A stretch of 64,000 nucleotides of DNA from Pyrus communis. Lineage: Eukaryota > Streptophyta > Magnoliopsida > Rosales > Rosaceae. Position 1 is the stretch's first letter. The number at the start of each line of letters is the position of its first letter. Positions 45,683 through 59,099 of the stretch are shown here, one piece after another. Under the pieces are notes generated by a model. The model was not told where the DNA came from, made no database searches, and was given only the letters and a program-made list of their open reading frames with translations. The translations under genes and the position numbers were made by a program. The stretch is taken from contig NC_084816.1 of the NCBI RefSeq assembly GCF_963583255.1, forward strand, positions 15,859,100-15,923,099, given 5' to 3'.

Positions 45683-47500
45683 GGTAAAGTACAAAAAACT
45701 ACCTTAATTATTGGATTCACGACAGTTTCATATCTCATCTTTTAAAATTGATAATGTCATACCGCATCTTACGAATTTGTGACAATGTCATACCTCCGTC
45801 AATTTTTTTGTTAGTTTTTCTGTTAAGTGCTGACGTGGCAAGAGACTGGGACCACTTTCCCACCCCCCCCCCCCCCAGGAGAAGGAGGAAGAACCAAAGA
45901 AGAAGAAGGAGGAAGAAGAGGAGGAGGAAAAAAAAAAAAAATGGAAACTGCAACCCAAAAAAAAAAAAAAAAAAAAGGATAAAGTACAAAAAACTACCTC
46001 AACTATTGGGGTCACGACAGTTTCATACCTTATATTTTAAACTTGACAATGTCATACCGCATCTTACAAATTTGTGACAATGTCATACCTCCGTCAAATT
46101 TTCTGTTAATTTTTCTGTTAAGTGCTGACGTGGCAAGAGACAGGGACCACTCGCTAATCCAGCTGGATTAAAAAATAATTAAATATATTTTTAATAATTA
46201 AATATTAAAAAAATTAAGAATAAAAAAACAAAACAAAAAAATTTCCTAGGGGTGCGGGGACCCTTTCCCCTCTCCTTCTTCTTCTCCTTCTTCTGGGTTT
46301 TGTTTTTTTTTTTTGGGTAAAGTACAAAAAACTACCTCAACTACTGTGGTCACGACAGTTTCATACCTCATCTTTTAAAATTGACAATGTCATACCGCAT
46401 CTTACGAATTTGTGACAATGTCATACCTCCGTCAATTTTTCTGTTAAATGCTGACGTGGTAAGAGACGGGGATCACTTTCTATTAAAAAATTATTAAAAT
46501 ATTATTAAAAACTAAAAAAAAATATTTAATATTTTTCAAATATTAAAATAATAAATAAAAGTAAAATTAAAAAAAAAAGGGTAAAGTACAAAAAACTACC
46601 TCAACTATTGGGGTCACGACAGTTTCATACCTCATCTTTTAAAATTGATAATGTCATACCGCATCTTACGAATTTGTGACAATGTCATACCTCTGTCAAT
46701 TTTTCTGTTAGTTTTTCTGTTAAGTACTGACGTGGCTTGATTCGGAACATACTTTCTATTAAAAAATTATTAAAAACTAAAAAATTATTATTTAATATTT
46801 TTTAAATATTAAAATAATAATAAAAAGCAGAGGAAAAAAAACCATCAGTTTGTCCCTCCCCTCCCCCTCCCCCCCTCCCCTCTCTTCTCCCCATCTTCAT
46901 TTTCTTCCCCCCACCAGCAAACCCAAAAAAATAAAAAAAATAAAAAAATTTGAAAACCCAACAACCCCCCTGCGGAAGAACAAGAAGGAGAAGGAGGAGG
47001 AGGAGGAGGAGGAGGAGGAGGAAGAAGAAGAAGAAGAAGAAGAGGAAAAAAAGGAGGAAGGAAAAAAAAAAAAATTTCCCCCTTGTCGGCGCGGAAGAAG
47101 AAGAAGGGAGAAGGAGAAGGAGGAAGAAGAAGAAGAAGAGGAAGAAAAGGAGGAGGAAGACGAAGAAGAGGAAGAAAAAATAAAAAAAAAATTTGAAAAC
47201 CCATCAACACCCCCCCTGCGGAAGAAGAAGAAGGAGAAGGAGAAGGAGGAAGAAGAAGAAGAAGAGGAAAAAAAGGAGGAAGGAAATTTTTTTTTTTTTT
47301 AAACTATCAACTCCCCTGCGGAAGAAGAAGAAGAAGAAGAAGGAGGAAGAAGAAGAAAAGGAAAAAAAGAAGGGAAAAAAAAAAAAAAATTTGGAAACCC
47401 ATCAAACCCCAAATCCATCACTTTCATCCATTCTCCACATCCTCTTTTGCACCCATCCTCCACCTTCTCTGCACACCCATCTTCCCACCGACGGGATCTG

Positions 47501-47532
<32 letters not shown>

Positions 47533-48000
47533 CTGGGTTGCAGAAGGGAGAAGAGTGTGGGTGTGGGTGTGGGGAAATTGAGTGTGGGTGTGGGGGGAAG
47601 ACAAATTGGATTTTTATTTTTTATTTTATTTTATGTTATTTTATTTTTTGGGATTTGCAGGTGGGGGAAGAAGATGAAGAAGGGGAGAGGGGAGAGGAGA
47701 GAGGAGGGAGGAGGGGGGAGGGAAGGGACGAAATGAGGTTTTTTTTTTCTGCTTTTTATTATTATTTTAATATTTAAAAAAGATTAAATAATTGTTTTTT
47801 AGTTTTAAATAATTTTTTAATAGAAAGTAGGTCCCAAATCAAGTCACGCCAGCACTTAACAGAAAAACTAATAGAAAAATTGACGGAGGTATGACATTGT
47901 CACAAATTCGTAAGATGCGGTATGACATTGTCAATTTTAAAAGATGAGGTATGAAACTGTCGTGACCCCAATAGTTGAGGTAGTTTTTTGTACTTTACCC
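45683..48000. mobile_element. Nest of long-TIR elements (GGTAAAGTACAAAAAACTACC family)
   Basis: A terminal sequence of about 150 bp, starting GGTAAAGTACAAAAAACTAC and continuing through CACGACAGTTTCATACCTC to GCTGACGTGGC, occurs four times in direct orientation (from about 45683, 45977, 46315 and 46579) and once inverted at the right end (47850-48000). The innermost direct copy pairs with the inverted copy as one element, 46579-48000. The other three have lost their partners or are nested truncations. No transposase is visible and flanking duplications were not found; a Mutator-like assignment is only a guess. Confidence 0.72.
46975..47390. repeat. (GGA/GAA)n purine microsatellite block
   Basis: Long runs of AAG, GAG and GGA on the plus strand, with short poly-A and CCCCCCTGCGGAAGAA interruptions repeated several times. 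Glu/Lys-rich open frames spanning it (46850-47777) are products of composition. Confidence 0.9.
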
Positions 48001-49218
48001 TAAGATATTTCGTTAAGGGTGAGATTAACTCTTTAAGTACTCATCCATGCGAGTGGGTTAAGCCGAGTGGCTTATGGAGATATATTTTAAGATTAAATAT
48101 AAAACTCATTAAGAATAATTAAGAATGTACATAGAGCAAGTATGTCAAATGCAACCAAAATGTCATACACGTCAAAAGAAACACCACAACTCTTAACTAT
48201 AAACTCATAAAAAATACAATGCAATTCCTCAGCTATGGTTGACACATATCTAACTAAAATGCAAAATAACACTCATCAGAACTAAACTTTGTCAGTAGTA
48301 GAGTTGCTGTAAAGGCACCACAATGAACAAAATTCAGTTTTCTCCTCATGGTTATTTTCCATGCATACAAACCACAAGAAACATAAAATCACCTCCTCAA
48401 CTTTGCTCAAAATTAGTGAGTTTGAGTAGGAAGTCATAGACATTACAAAGCTCTACTTGATAGAGTGAAAGAGCGATCACAACCAGAAAGAGTCTTATCT
48501 CTAAAGTGAAAGAGGGACCACACCCAAGGATGCAAATGGTTATTTAATGGGATAAACAAAGAAAAATAAAGAGGGAAGAGACCAGAAAGAATTACCGTCG
48601 ACGCTAAGGCCAAAAGTAAAAGTTAAAAACTTATGGTTCTTTTTTCTCTCTGTAGCAGAGGAGAACTAGGGCTCAAAACTATTAGTGCTTAGTTGTAGAG
48701 AAACAATTTTACGTATGATTCTGACAACGTCATAGTTATTAATATATCCATGTTATAGCATGAATGAGCCATAATGTTGATATTTTACCCACCAAAGTAT
48801 GTTAATAAATAAATGTATGATATGCAGATAACAATGACACTAAAAATTATCTCGTGAAAAATGGCAAAATTGTAAATAACGTCAATCTAATTTTGGTTTA
48901 AAGTTTCTAGACATACAGAGAGGACGATCCCAACACCGTAAGTAAACCATGTTAACTTGCGTTAAACATCATCATCTATCTTCACTCTTCATTTGGTCTC
49001 CTGAATTGGATTGAATGTATCAATTCCTATTCCACTTTCACCTTGAATATGGTTATCTATTCCCATCAAATCCTAGCGACCAAGCGAGGTCTATTAGTCC
49101 TGTGTCTAGAAACATGACAAATATAAAACAAAAATAGAGCAACCTACACAGAGATATTATAAATTATCGAAAATTATTGAAGCGTCTATGACTGATATAT
49201 AGAAAATTATCGAATGAT
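48001..49218. other. Intergenic DNA downstream of the Nudix gene
   Basis: AT-rich sequence with no convincing frame. It should include the 3' untranslated region of the minus-strand Nudix gene just below 49218. Nothing else is supported. Confidence 0.5.
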
Positions 49219-52104
49219 CTATGACTGATCAGAAGAACATAGGCACTGCATATCCTGCCTATTTAAATACAAATAACTCGACTTATGGTTAAAAACTGAT
49301 GTTATAGGCAGTGGAGAAAATCCAGCATATTCTCTGTCTAATTTTGCCGAGCAAAGTTCAAGAATGTACTTGAAGAGCTCATGTTTCTGGGTGACTGGTT
49401 GAGCTGCAAACTCCTCAAGTGGAATCCACTGCATGAAATAAAACAACGTCACAGATTTGTAGCGAATGCATATGAATTTCGGTTTGTTTAACAAAAACAT
49501 TATTAATCTACCCAAATTAGATTTGAGCAGTATTCAAAGTTCAAACACATCATCGTCGAAAAGTTACCTTGGCTGCCTCGATCTCCAGTTCTTGCTTTTG
49601 GATGTCAAAGGTTAGAGGACGCAGCATGCACACGAAGAATAGATCCGACTTCTCAAAGAATGCCTTGTGTGCTTGCCTAAAGGTAGCAGAAAGAAGAATG
49701 TGTCACAACATTTGAAGTTCAACAAATTTGGTATTTGTTGGAATAAAAGCCTCCGATGAAGCCAAATAACTGTATAGAAAACATTATGCTACACGTACAT
49801 GATCGGTTCCAGAGTTTCGAGAGAGGTACTCTCATAGGATTTATTTTCATCAGAAGCATGGCTTGAGTTATGTAACTAATGTAGCAGAGTCACAGCCATT
49901 GGAGCCAGACCAGATTAGTTAGATAATCACTTGCTTAATGGGAATATTATCCCCAACACATTTACTAAACATAATTAAAAAAAAAAGGCAAATAGAATTA
50001 CACAAATGACAACAGATCACTGCAGGAGTGTGGTTTGAACCCGTTACAGGTAAGGTACAGGAGAATTTGGTTTTCTATACTCATATTTTGCAGCTCTTTT
50101 AGGGGATGTATGACTTAGTTTTTCTCTCTCCAGTCAAATTTGATATCTTACAAGATTTCAATTTAAACGCACATGAATTCAAGAGTGCGCAAACTGGTAC
50201 CTGAATGCTAAAATCTCCAGAAATTCTGCGTCGATCTGAAGAAGTTAAAACCAGTGATCTTCATCACAACATAAATAGTGGTAACATAAACTACAAGGCT
50301 TGCATGAATAATATAGATTGATAACTTACTCCTGTTTCTTCTTTGACTTCTCTTATGACAGCTACAAATATATCTTCACCCTGCAATTGAAGATCTAATT
50401 TGATGTCCAATACTCTACGGCATCATAGTATTTAAATAACTAAAGTACTTCTTCTTCGAGGACGTTAGGGTACACACCTCGTCAACGACTCCAGTTGGGA
50501 TTTTCCACACCCCTGTTCCTTGGAACCTGCCACTCTTTTCCTGGACTACAAGCATCTGTGCAGAAGAAAACTAAGTTCGAAACCAGCAACAGATGACGAC
50601 AGGGTTGTTATACGGAAGACAAATGATAAGCCTACCAAATAATAAACAAAGAAGAACAAGAGTGGAAAAGTTTAACATACAGCAGTATGCACACTCACTG
50701 AATTAAAAAAACGAAATATTTGGTTGAATTATAGCAAATTGGCAGTGAAATAATCTGAAAGCGCAAGGAAAGGTGAGACAATTTATTAGTTATCTAATTT
50801 GAACTGTTGCTCCAAATCATTCAGAGACCAACAGCTACTCAGCCTTTTACTTTATCCAAACAATTAACAAATAGTAGATGAGAGCGAGTACCTCTTTTTT
50901 ATCATTCAAAACAATAGCACCAACACCTACTCGGTGTGATGCATTTGCAGGTAGAGTATCATTAATTTCAGGAATCCAATAAACAAGCATGAGGTAGTGT
51001 GGCTCAGCATGATGGTACCGAAAACCCTCCTGCAATCAACATAATAGATTCAAGCCAACTCAACAGATTTGTTCAGATTAATGGACAGAATACGACATAA
51101 TGCTCATCAAATCATATCTGTAGTATACCTTAATCCCTGGTTGTTACTTTTTTTTTTTTTTTTAAATTGATTGTAATTAGTTTCTTCAAGCGAGAATCTA
51201 TTGTGCCAGAAACTATGCAGGGTATCAGCTTCATTCTTCCTTTTTTTGTTGTATATAATATATAAGCATTCTGAGAGTTATGTATTGTGTAGATTCAGTT
51301 TGCCGACCGGGCTCTAAGTAAGAGTGTAGTTTCATTTACTAGTCTAAAATACACAAAATCTTGCTTTTTGTGATAAACAGTCGCAACACAGAAGATCCTA
51401 CACGAATTACACGAAAATCAAACGATGAATATATAAATCAAATCATATATGATCCGTGGTATATTGGACGCAGTGCAAGCAACATAATTATTATTGGCAA
51501 GAAGGTCTGCTAGTTCCTCAGATGGTCATGTCCCCTTTACAGTGCAGCTCATAACTCACAACCAGCCTTTTGAATTGAAATTACACAAATTTGTATGGCG
51601 ACATTTAGGCTGAATAGCGTGTGGTTACCTTAACTGCAGTTTCAACAAGATTTACGAGTTCAATGGGCAATTTTATCCAAACACCTTTCTTTCCCTGCGA
51701 AGTCAATATGAAAAGTTGTAGTACAGACGAAAGAAACGATCACAATATCCATCAAGAAAGAAACAAACGCTGTTCACAAGTTCATTATTGCATATCAAAC
51801 AGCTGGTATACTGAAATATTTTATCAATATCATAGAAAGCATATCATGTAGGCAAATAGAATAGATCATCAAACTATCAAACCAAGATTGTCCTATGAAC
51901 AAGTTCATATCCAATGAGAAGCATAAATAGCAGCACCTCTTCCCTCCATTGCGAGATTGATGCCCTAAGCAACGTAAGAAAGTCCCGAGGGTCCATAGCA
52001 TCCTTCATGTCTACAATAACTCCTCCATGGGCATCATTGATTGCAGGTAGTAATTCAACACCATTTTCACAGACCTGGTTCGATGAATTTACAGAACTCG
52101 GCAT
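49219..52104 (-). CDS. Nudix hydrolase of the plant NUDT2/6/7/10 type, eight coding exons
   Basis: Coding exons on the minus strand: 52104-51937, 51694-51629, 51029-50892, 50555-50478, 50380-50330, 50235-50201, 49676-49568 and 49428-49219. All junctions are GT-AG and keep frame, giving 284 residues, normal for the family (about 280). Plant members of this clade hydrolyse ADP-ribose and NADH-like nucleotides, mostly in the cytosol, and influence redox and defence signalling. The N-terminal family domain has GGVIVDMKDAMDPRDFLTLL (27-46), GVWIKLPIELVNLVETAVK (60-78) and EGFRYHHAEPHYLMLVYWIP (79-98). The Nudix box G-x5-E-x7-REVKEETGI spans residues 146-168 across two exons, with all catalytic residues present. 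SDLFFVCMLRP and the ELEIEAAKWIP segment follow. The start at 52104 is chosen because a possible acceptor lies just before it; an in-frame ATG at 52149 would add 15 hydrophobic residues. The exact paralogue is not resolved. Confidence 0.92.
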
Positions 52105-52586
52105 TTTTCTAACCACAACAGTCACAAAGACAACAAAACCTGAAAGCAAACATCCAGAGAAGCAAAATAAAGAAAACCAAACTACGTTACACCTCTATTG
52201 TTTATAACGATTGTGATCTCAAAACCGAATATCCTAATGGAAATACAATCAAATAACGGCAGCCCCATTTGTCAAGTTAGCAGTGATTCTTGATGAAAAT
52301 TACTGTGGTAGGCAGCCGTACTTCACTAGTCAACTCTAAACAAGAGCAGCAGATATAAGAAGCTCGAAACTGAGATACGCACATACACATAACGTATTTA
52401 AATTAAGGATGAAATGAGCATGAAAACAACGAAAAATCAACCGTGCTCCGGAGTATTGAAAATTCCGAACTTTTTAACCATTTATATCTTCTTCTTTTTT
52501 TTTTTTTTTCACCAATGATTCAATGTTTAATAGACCTGAAATATAAAATACTCCGAAGCACCATAAAAACTTCGAAGAAAACTTAC

Positions 52587-52660
52587 TTGCGGACTACGAG
52601 CCTTCGACTCGATATTATTGTCACTCTGTTGTGTTGTGTATTTCAACTCCAACTCTCTCT
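52587..52660 (-). other. Probable 5' untranslated exon of the Nudix gene
   Basis: On the minus strand a canonical donor, CGCAA|GTAAGT, lies at 52581-52586. A pyrimidine-rich acceptor (TTTGCTTTCAG) precedes the coding exon near 52140. A TATA-like TTAAATACC lies at about 52681-52689 on the minus strand, placing the start of transcription near 52655. Confidence 0.55.
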
Positions 52661-52844
52661 TATCAGTTGTGGGCGTTTTGGGTATTTAAGGGGGTAAGCG
52701 TGTGGATGCGGGAAAACTACTCTGCGGTGAAGTGGACGGTGACGTAGTTCCACTTGTTTCAAGGACCAATGGCATCTCTGCTCTGGGTCCCACTGTTGAC
52801 ATGTAGCCAGCGTACGTGGAGGGAAGTTAGTGGGTAGGTGCCGA

Positions 52845-53064
52845 ATTTGAATTCTATCCGAATCTAAATTGTGAGAATCTTAGGAATTTTTGCATCTTAG
52901 TCATTCATCGTACATCGTGCGATCAGAAATCATTTGATTTTTTTATTTAAAATTAAACATAAATAGTACTTGACGAAAACTGATTGCACAATATACGATG
53001 AACGGCTAAGATGTGAGAATCCCTAAGATCTTTACAAAATGGATTCGAAGAAAATCCTCTTCCG
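52845..53064. repeat. Foldback MITE, copy B of the family at 1-205
   Basis: Long inverted arms: ATCTTAGTCATTCATCGTAC on the left and GTATACGATGAAC-type sequence ending GAATCCCTAAGATC on the right, with an AT-rich core. The outer arms also pair (CTATCCGAATC with GGATTCGAAG). It lies just upstream of the Nudix promoter. Confidence 0.75.
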
Positions 53065-53399
53065 TAGGCGCCAACTATTAAATGATGATGTGTCTGCTTA
53101 GATTTAACATATTTACTGACGTGAATGCCACCTCTATAATACATGGACAAAGAATAAATAAACTAAAATTAATTATTTTAAAATGTCAAAATTCACAAAT
53201 TTAATTAATAACATACGATTATCTAAAGAAATCATTTTTCTCATGATTCAGATTCGAAGGATGATGAATAAGAAGAAACTGAAGCAGCTTTCTTTGAAAT
53301 ATGGTACAATAGATGATTATGTATTTCAACTGTTGACACAATGGAGATGATTATGTTTTTTAAAATATAATGCGTCGGTGGTGTGGTCGTAGGGTTTGG

Positions 53400-53593
53400 A
53401 TTTAAATCTTATTCAGATTTTTTTTGTGAGTATTCTAGGAATTCTTATATCTTATTCGTTAATTGTACATGATGAGGCTAGAACATTTTTAATTTTTAAT
53501 TTAAAATTAAATATAAACAATATCTAACTAAAGTTGGTTACACAATATACGATAAACATATATAATGTGATAATTCCTAGGATCCTCATCTCT
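53400..53593. repeat. Foldback MITE, copy C of the family at 1-205
   Basis: The arms TCTAGGAATTCTTATATC and GATAATTCCTAGGATCC are inverted, with TTAATTTAAAATTAAATATA in the core as in copies A and B. It is more diverged than copy B. Confidence 0.65.
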
Positions 53594-55360
53594 ACGGTTT
53601 AAGGTTGTGTGGTCTTATGGTTGTTGTGTATGTTTAATTCTTTATTGCTGTGTCCTTAAGTGGGTGGAGTTAAATTAGGAGTTTTAGCATTGACTGTGGG
53701 GCCAAAAGACATGAACTTGGTAACTCCTTCGGCAAATGACCGGAACAAATCCACTTACAAAATTCACCATGTGTTTCAGATCATGAACAAGGGAATTAAT
53801 GAAAAATACAATCAAGGTGAAGTTATTTTCTTAAATTGGCATTCTGCTGATCTACAGTTTTTAGTAATCAACAAGTGTAGAATTTAATTGATGAAATGGG
53901 GGAAAATGTGAGAGGTTTCGGATTCGATGCTTCGAACTGGTAAGTCTGCTTGACTGCGGCGATGGGTAGGGTGAAATTCTTCATAGCCTCTTTGAGCTCG
54001 GAATGAGTGAATTATTGTGACTTGCCACCAGTTGTTCCCCTTATTTAAAAAAGAAAAAAAAAAAAAAAAATTGATGATATGGGGAAACATGATCCAAGAA
54101 TTGTTTATGGTTCACAAGATTAAGAAGATTGTTGGTGAAGGTTCAACTAACATGAGGACCCAAAGCGTCAATGAAACGGCTTATATGTTCTTTACGGCTA
54201 CCTTTCCCCCTGTCAAAGAGGACAAGGTTAAGAGTCTCGTATCCCTTAGGTTAAGGCATGTGGAGAAAGCTGACCGGGTATGGTGGCTCAGGAGCATACT
54301 TCCAGCTCTCCGAGCTCTTGCGCAACTTCTTTTTCGGTATGGCAATAACATCTTCTTGAGTGACAAAGGATGACATCTTTTTAGAACATTTGCCTGGAGT
54401 AGTAGCTGACTCTTCCTGGGAAGTCTTTTCCTTGGGCTTTGGAATTCCAGATGGCCCACGAAATCATTAAGACCAGACCAATATTGAGAGATGATAGGTT
54501 GGTAGCAAGGTCTAATGACAAATCCATCATGAACGAGGATTCAGGGAATTACGGTAGAGCTCCCAAAGGAGAGCAAATCCAAGAACATCAAGCAAAGTGG
54601 CAATCCTAGAATAGATCAAGAGTAGATTCCAAATGGAGTTGCAGTAGATGTAGGAAGCATCCGATGAAATCCCTTTTTTTTGAGAGATTGACTCTCTTGG
54701 GGATAATGTCCCTGCACACACACTAGGCAAGCATGTAGACCTTGGGGGGATTTTTGCGTTCCAGATATTAGACTAGAGAGTTTAAGCTGAGCTTACACCA
54801 GCTGAGGTAGAAGCCCAATTCAAGGTCGGCGTGATCCAGCTCCTAGCAACGTGATAAGTCGATTTGACAAAGAAGACACATTTATGTTCAAAATGCCACT
54901 TTACACAATCACCACATTTCTGAGACTTAATGGAATGGATCGAATTAGATCAACTTCAACATAAGAGAATAGGCTCTTGAGAATCTCTAATTTTGCTCAA
55001 GATAGACAAGATTGTCTTCATTAAATGGACATGGCACACAAATATTCCCACGCACAGCTCAACAGCCCTAGAAGTTGCCCAAAGCTCCCTTGCTCGTGAC
55101 ATGGAAAAGTCAAACGTATTAAATATATGATTAATTTCTAAGTCCCATCCTTCATACAATAAGATCAACCATATTAAGGAATCCTTATCACAATTAATTA
55201 GGGATATTCTAACCATTATTCTAAGATATTATCTCCTAATTAATATCTTGAGAATATACTTTCTTGATACATCCAACGGATGACAAACCTTGGCCATTGG
55301 GATGCTGCCATGTGATCACTCATATATTTCATGTATTTATACCATCCATTTGTAGTCTCT
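53594..55360. other. Intergenic DNA with unidentified coding-like stretches
   Basis: Two plus-strand stretches look protein-like: 53660-53887 (GVLALTVGPKDMNLVTPSAN and FLNWHSADLQFLVINK) and 54083-54373 (KKIVGEGSTNMRTQSVNETA, then YMFFTATFPPV). I recognise neither, and a poly-A run (about 54053-54070) separates them. They may be pieces of a decayed gene or retroelement. The rest has no supported feature. Confidence 0.3.
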
Positions 55361-57540
55361 TTGTGATGTTTTTGAGTTAAAATGGTTGCATTTTACCTTG
55401 TTTTGTGTTAGTATGCAATTACATGTACTTTAGGATCAAGTTGAAGGGAAAAAAAGTGAAAACATGCCCTTTTTGGAGCTAACCCTTATTAAAACATGGA
55501 GAGAAGTTCAAATAAAAGTTTATCATGTGCTACTAACATGTGAGTATGGGTGTGCAAAGCTGTTAACATGTGAGCATGGGTTGCAAAGCTGTGGAAAGAC
55601 AGCAGAACATGGGTTTTACAAACAAATATTTCCATGTGCTTGATAGGAGAGCTGTGCAAACCATCTGAACCCCATATTCCATTATTTTACAACAAAATAT
55701 CTTGCAGCCTCTTTTACCCCATAAAAGAGGGCCTTTCAGATCACTTAGAGAAGGCTCCCCCTTGGGGACGCCCAAAGCTCTCTCTTTCTCTCTCTCTCTC
55801 TTCTCTTTCTTTAGCCTTTCTTCCAGAAACAAGGATCCCATTAAAATCCCATTCCATCTACAACATTCTTTGAGAAGTTCAACATCATAATTGCTTCAAG
55901 GGGTTTCTTCTATGAACGTTAATTTCACTTATGTTGTTCTTGATATTTATATATTTTGTAGTCATGTTGTGTAATTAAGTTCATAGTTGGGGATTTCGAT
56001 GTAGCCCTGCAAAACTACTCTATGTTATTAAGTAAAGTATTCAAACTACCAATATGTGCTCTTGTTTCATTCATTGGTTTTATAGTTTAATTTGTTTGAT
56101 AATCTTAATATTTGATCACCATTGGGGCTGCTTATGAATTATTTGATCAAGGTTATAGTACACATCATGCCTAATCTTGGTAGACATGTGAATGAATGAA
56201 GAAATTGCTATGCAGACATCCTGCCATGTGATTTCTTAGGTTCTTTGAAGTTTTCTTGTTCTTAATGGATTCTTATTTGGTAATCTAAGTTGAACATCAC
56301 AATTAGGTTGCAAATTAGGAATACTTGATCACAACCACACATCAAATAGATGATCATAAATAAGTAAAACAAACCCTAGTTGCAGATTGGAGAGTTGAAT
56401 ATGTTTTGTCTTAATTTTCATGGAATTAGCTTGTAATGGTGAAATTGATTTCCCTAGTTCCATTGCCATCATTTCTAAATCATTCTATTATTCATATTTG
56501 CATTCTCTTGCATTTTAAGTTTCTATACTTTTCAAATCAAAATCCAAACTCAATTTGTTAGTTTCATTGTTTAGTTATGGTTCACATAAAGCTCGTAATT
56601 TGTAGAGGTCCAATAAGTCCCTATGGTTTTACACCCTTACTTGTGCCACTATATTATCCTTATATTTGCACTTGAAGGAATAACAAACAAAATGGCGCCA
56701 TTGCTAGGGACTGATCTCAGTCCGATCTAATTGCTTTCTTTATAAACCCAATCTGTTTTTGTTTTCTTAGTTTAGATTTTTCATTTACAATTTAGTTTGT
56801 TTTGATTTCAGTTTGTAACCAAGATGTATGGCAAATGTCCCATATGTGCTAAAACTGGCCATCATCTTTAATTTTGCCAAGGAGAGATGAGTTTCCTACA
56901 TTTGTTTGAGAGCACTCACACCGCATGTGTTTCTCTAACCAAGGGCCACAACAACCATTGCCAAATATATACAACCTTGCTTGGAGGAACTTTGATCATA
57001 ACTCTTGGAAAAACATGGAAGCTCCAAATCAAGCATTTGCACCTCCACCGCAACAACCCCCTCTTGATACTTCATTGGAGGACACTTTGGAGCTAATCAC
57101 TCAAAGCACTTTGCAATTTCAACAATCAACGAGTAGCATGATTCAAGAACACTCCATTGCACTCACCAAGTTGGAAGTTCAATTAGGGCAGATTGTCCAA
57201 GCGTTAAATGAACAACAACCATGTGGTGATGGTCAAGATGTGAATGTTGAACAATCATTGGAATCTAGTTGTGCCTATATACATAGAGAAGTTCTTGAAT
57301 TTGAAGTTCTTTCCCAATCTTCTAATTCATTTGAATTTTTTTTCAAACATTGTGTTGGATTCCCCCTATTATTTTACATCTTTGCAGGTTCCATTTTTAG
57401 AATCTTTGGGTGATGGTTTATTGCCATATCAAGAGGAAAATGAATTGAAGTTGGATAACGAATCATTGCTGCCCATACACCATAAGAAAGAAGATTCGAA
57501 GCTAGACGATGAGATTGTTGCCTAGAACAAATTTCATTCA
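55361..57540 (+). mobile_element. Athila/Tat-type gypsy fragment (LTR end, primer site and broken gag)
   Basis: TGGCGCCATTGCTAGGGA (56693-56710) is a near copy of the TGGCGCCGTTGCCGGGGA primer-binding site, complementary to tRNA-Asp, used by Athila-like elements. The DNA before it (from roughly 55361) is probably the 5' LTR. After it the translation gives CPICAKTGHH-x-x-FC (from 56839), a CCHC knuckle with a stop inside, then YNLAWRNFDHNSWKNMEAP (about 56969-57025) and a LEDTLELITQSTLQFQQSTS stretch typical of Tat/Athila gag. Frames change and no pol follows, so only the 5' part survives. Confidence 0.7.
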
Positions 57541-57659
57541 TCCTTAGTAGTCACGAACCCATCTGTTGAAACCATTGCTCTAGCCACATCTTCAACAATT
57601 TTCAAGGATATGGTTTTTCACATGGAAGGATAAAAACACCATCACAATTGAGTCCTTGT

Positions 57660-58140
57660 GTAAATTCAACGCACCATATTCAAGGTCCCCCGTCTTTTTT
57701 TTTTTTTTTCATGTATAGGGCAAAACCCTAACCCCATGGCCGGCCATGTACACCGCACTATAAGTACCTTCAGCTCCTCCAAAATTTAGTAAGTTATGTG
57801 CTTACTATACAAGTCTAAACACTCACTCTTTTTAGAGAAACTAACTTAGACATTGGAGATTCACTGGCATAGCCTCCCCCACCTCATGAGCATGAGAGGC
57901 TTAGATCATTGATCAAAGATGTTGATTGTTTTGCAGGTATATTTTCGTCAATATCGAAGGCGGCAAAAAATTGTTACCACACTATTCTTACTTTTGTCTC
58001 ACTCACATTAAGAGTAGAACTCTTACACTTCGTCCATTTTCTTATTTCTTGATCATGTCATATTGTGGGTGATAATTGAGTTCACTCTCCACCAGTACTA
58101 TCTTGTTCCTCGCCTTATGTGCATGTGGATATGTTGTTGG
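57660..58140 (+). repeat. LTR-like segment after the gypsy fragment
   Basis: A poly-T run, then CCCTAACCCCATGGCCGGCC, a TATA-like CACTATAAGTACC (about 57757) and a leader-like stretch with ACTCACTCTTTTTAGAGAAAC. This looks like the promoter and downstream part of a gypsy LTR, but its ends were not paired. Confidence 0.35.
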
Positions 58141-59099
58141 GTTGAATGTATGTTTGAAATTCCTTTTTATCCTGGTCCATGTCTTAACCCATGTCCTTAG
58201 GCTCAACCCATGCTCATGACCTCAATCCTTTGCATAATCACAACTCCTTGCATGCCCAATTAAAATAAAACATAATAACAAGGTGAAGCCCATACAACTT
58301 CCAAAGTGCTACTTCGTAACTCTTTTTACACACATTTTGTAAGGCTCAATCTGTAACTTTTTAGAAGGGAATTAAACCGTCTCTATTTCAATTTACCATT
58401 TATAGATCATGCTTGCACAAAATTAGACAAATTAAAACCATTAAGATATTTATATGGCTGTTGGATCAAATGGTACTCATTTTAGTGTTTCTTTGTATAA
58501 TCGTAGTGGTCCATTTTCTTCACTACCAATGAACGTCTTAATGATTTTGTATTTATCTAATTTTTTGCAACAATGATCTATGGATGATATATTAAAATAT
58601 AGATAGTTTGGATCTTGAGAGAAGTTATGAAACAAGCCCAAAAAAATTGTGTTAAAATATGTGCCAAAAAAATGGGTCCCCTAATCTGGACTATGTATAC
58701 ATATGTTGATACATGGAAGTGAGATAATCAACTTGGAGAGAGATGGTTGGATTACCCCCACACAATATGCCAATTGCTTACTCGGTATCAAACTCAGCAT
58801 AAATTAATATGTTATTGTCATCCACATTAGTCGAATATGAAAGATTTCACTTACAAATAAAAAAAATACCACTAATGCTGGAGGACTTTTAGGTCAAGGT
58901 GAACTTGGATTTTGAGAACGTCTTCTTATCTCCCTTGGTTTAGTTTCGTACTCAGTCCGGGAATATCTCGAAAAAGTTAGCTTGCCTTAGGAAATATCTC
59001 GGTTGGATCAACAACTCGAAGATAGCATGATTTAGGCAAATAATGACTTAATCAAGAGAAGCGTGGTGTGGAAGTTAGAAGTTCATCAGTTTAGCATGT

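Noticed and set aside
46850..47777. Long Glu/Lys-rich open frames on the plus strand and Pro/Phe-rich ones on the minus strand
   Set aside because: They are produced by the GGA/GAA microsatellite and poly-A runs inside a transposon nest; no domain, start context or conserved motif.
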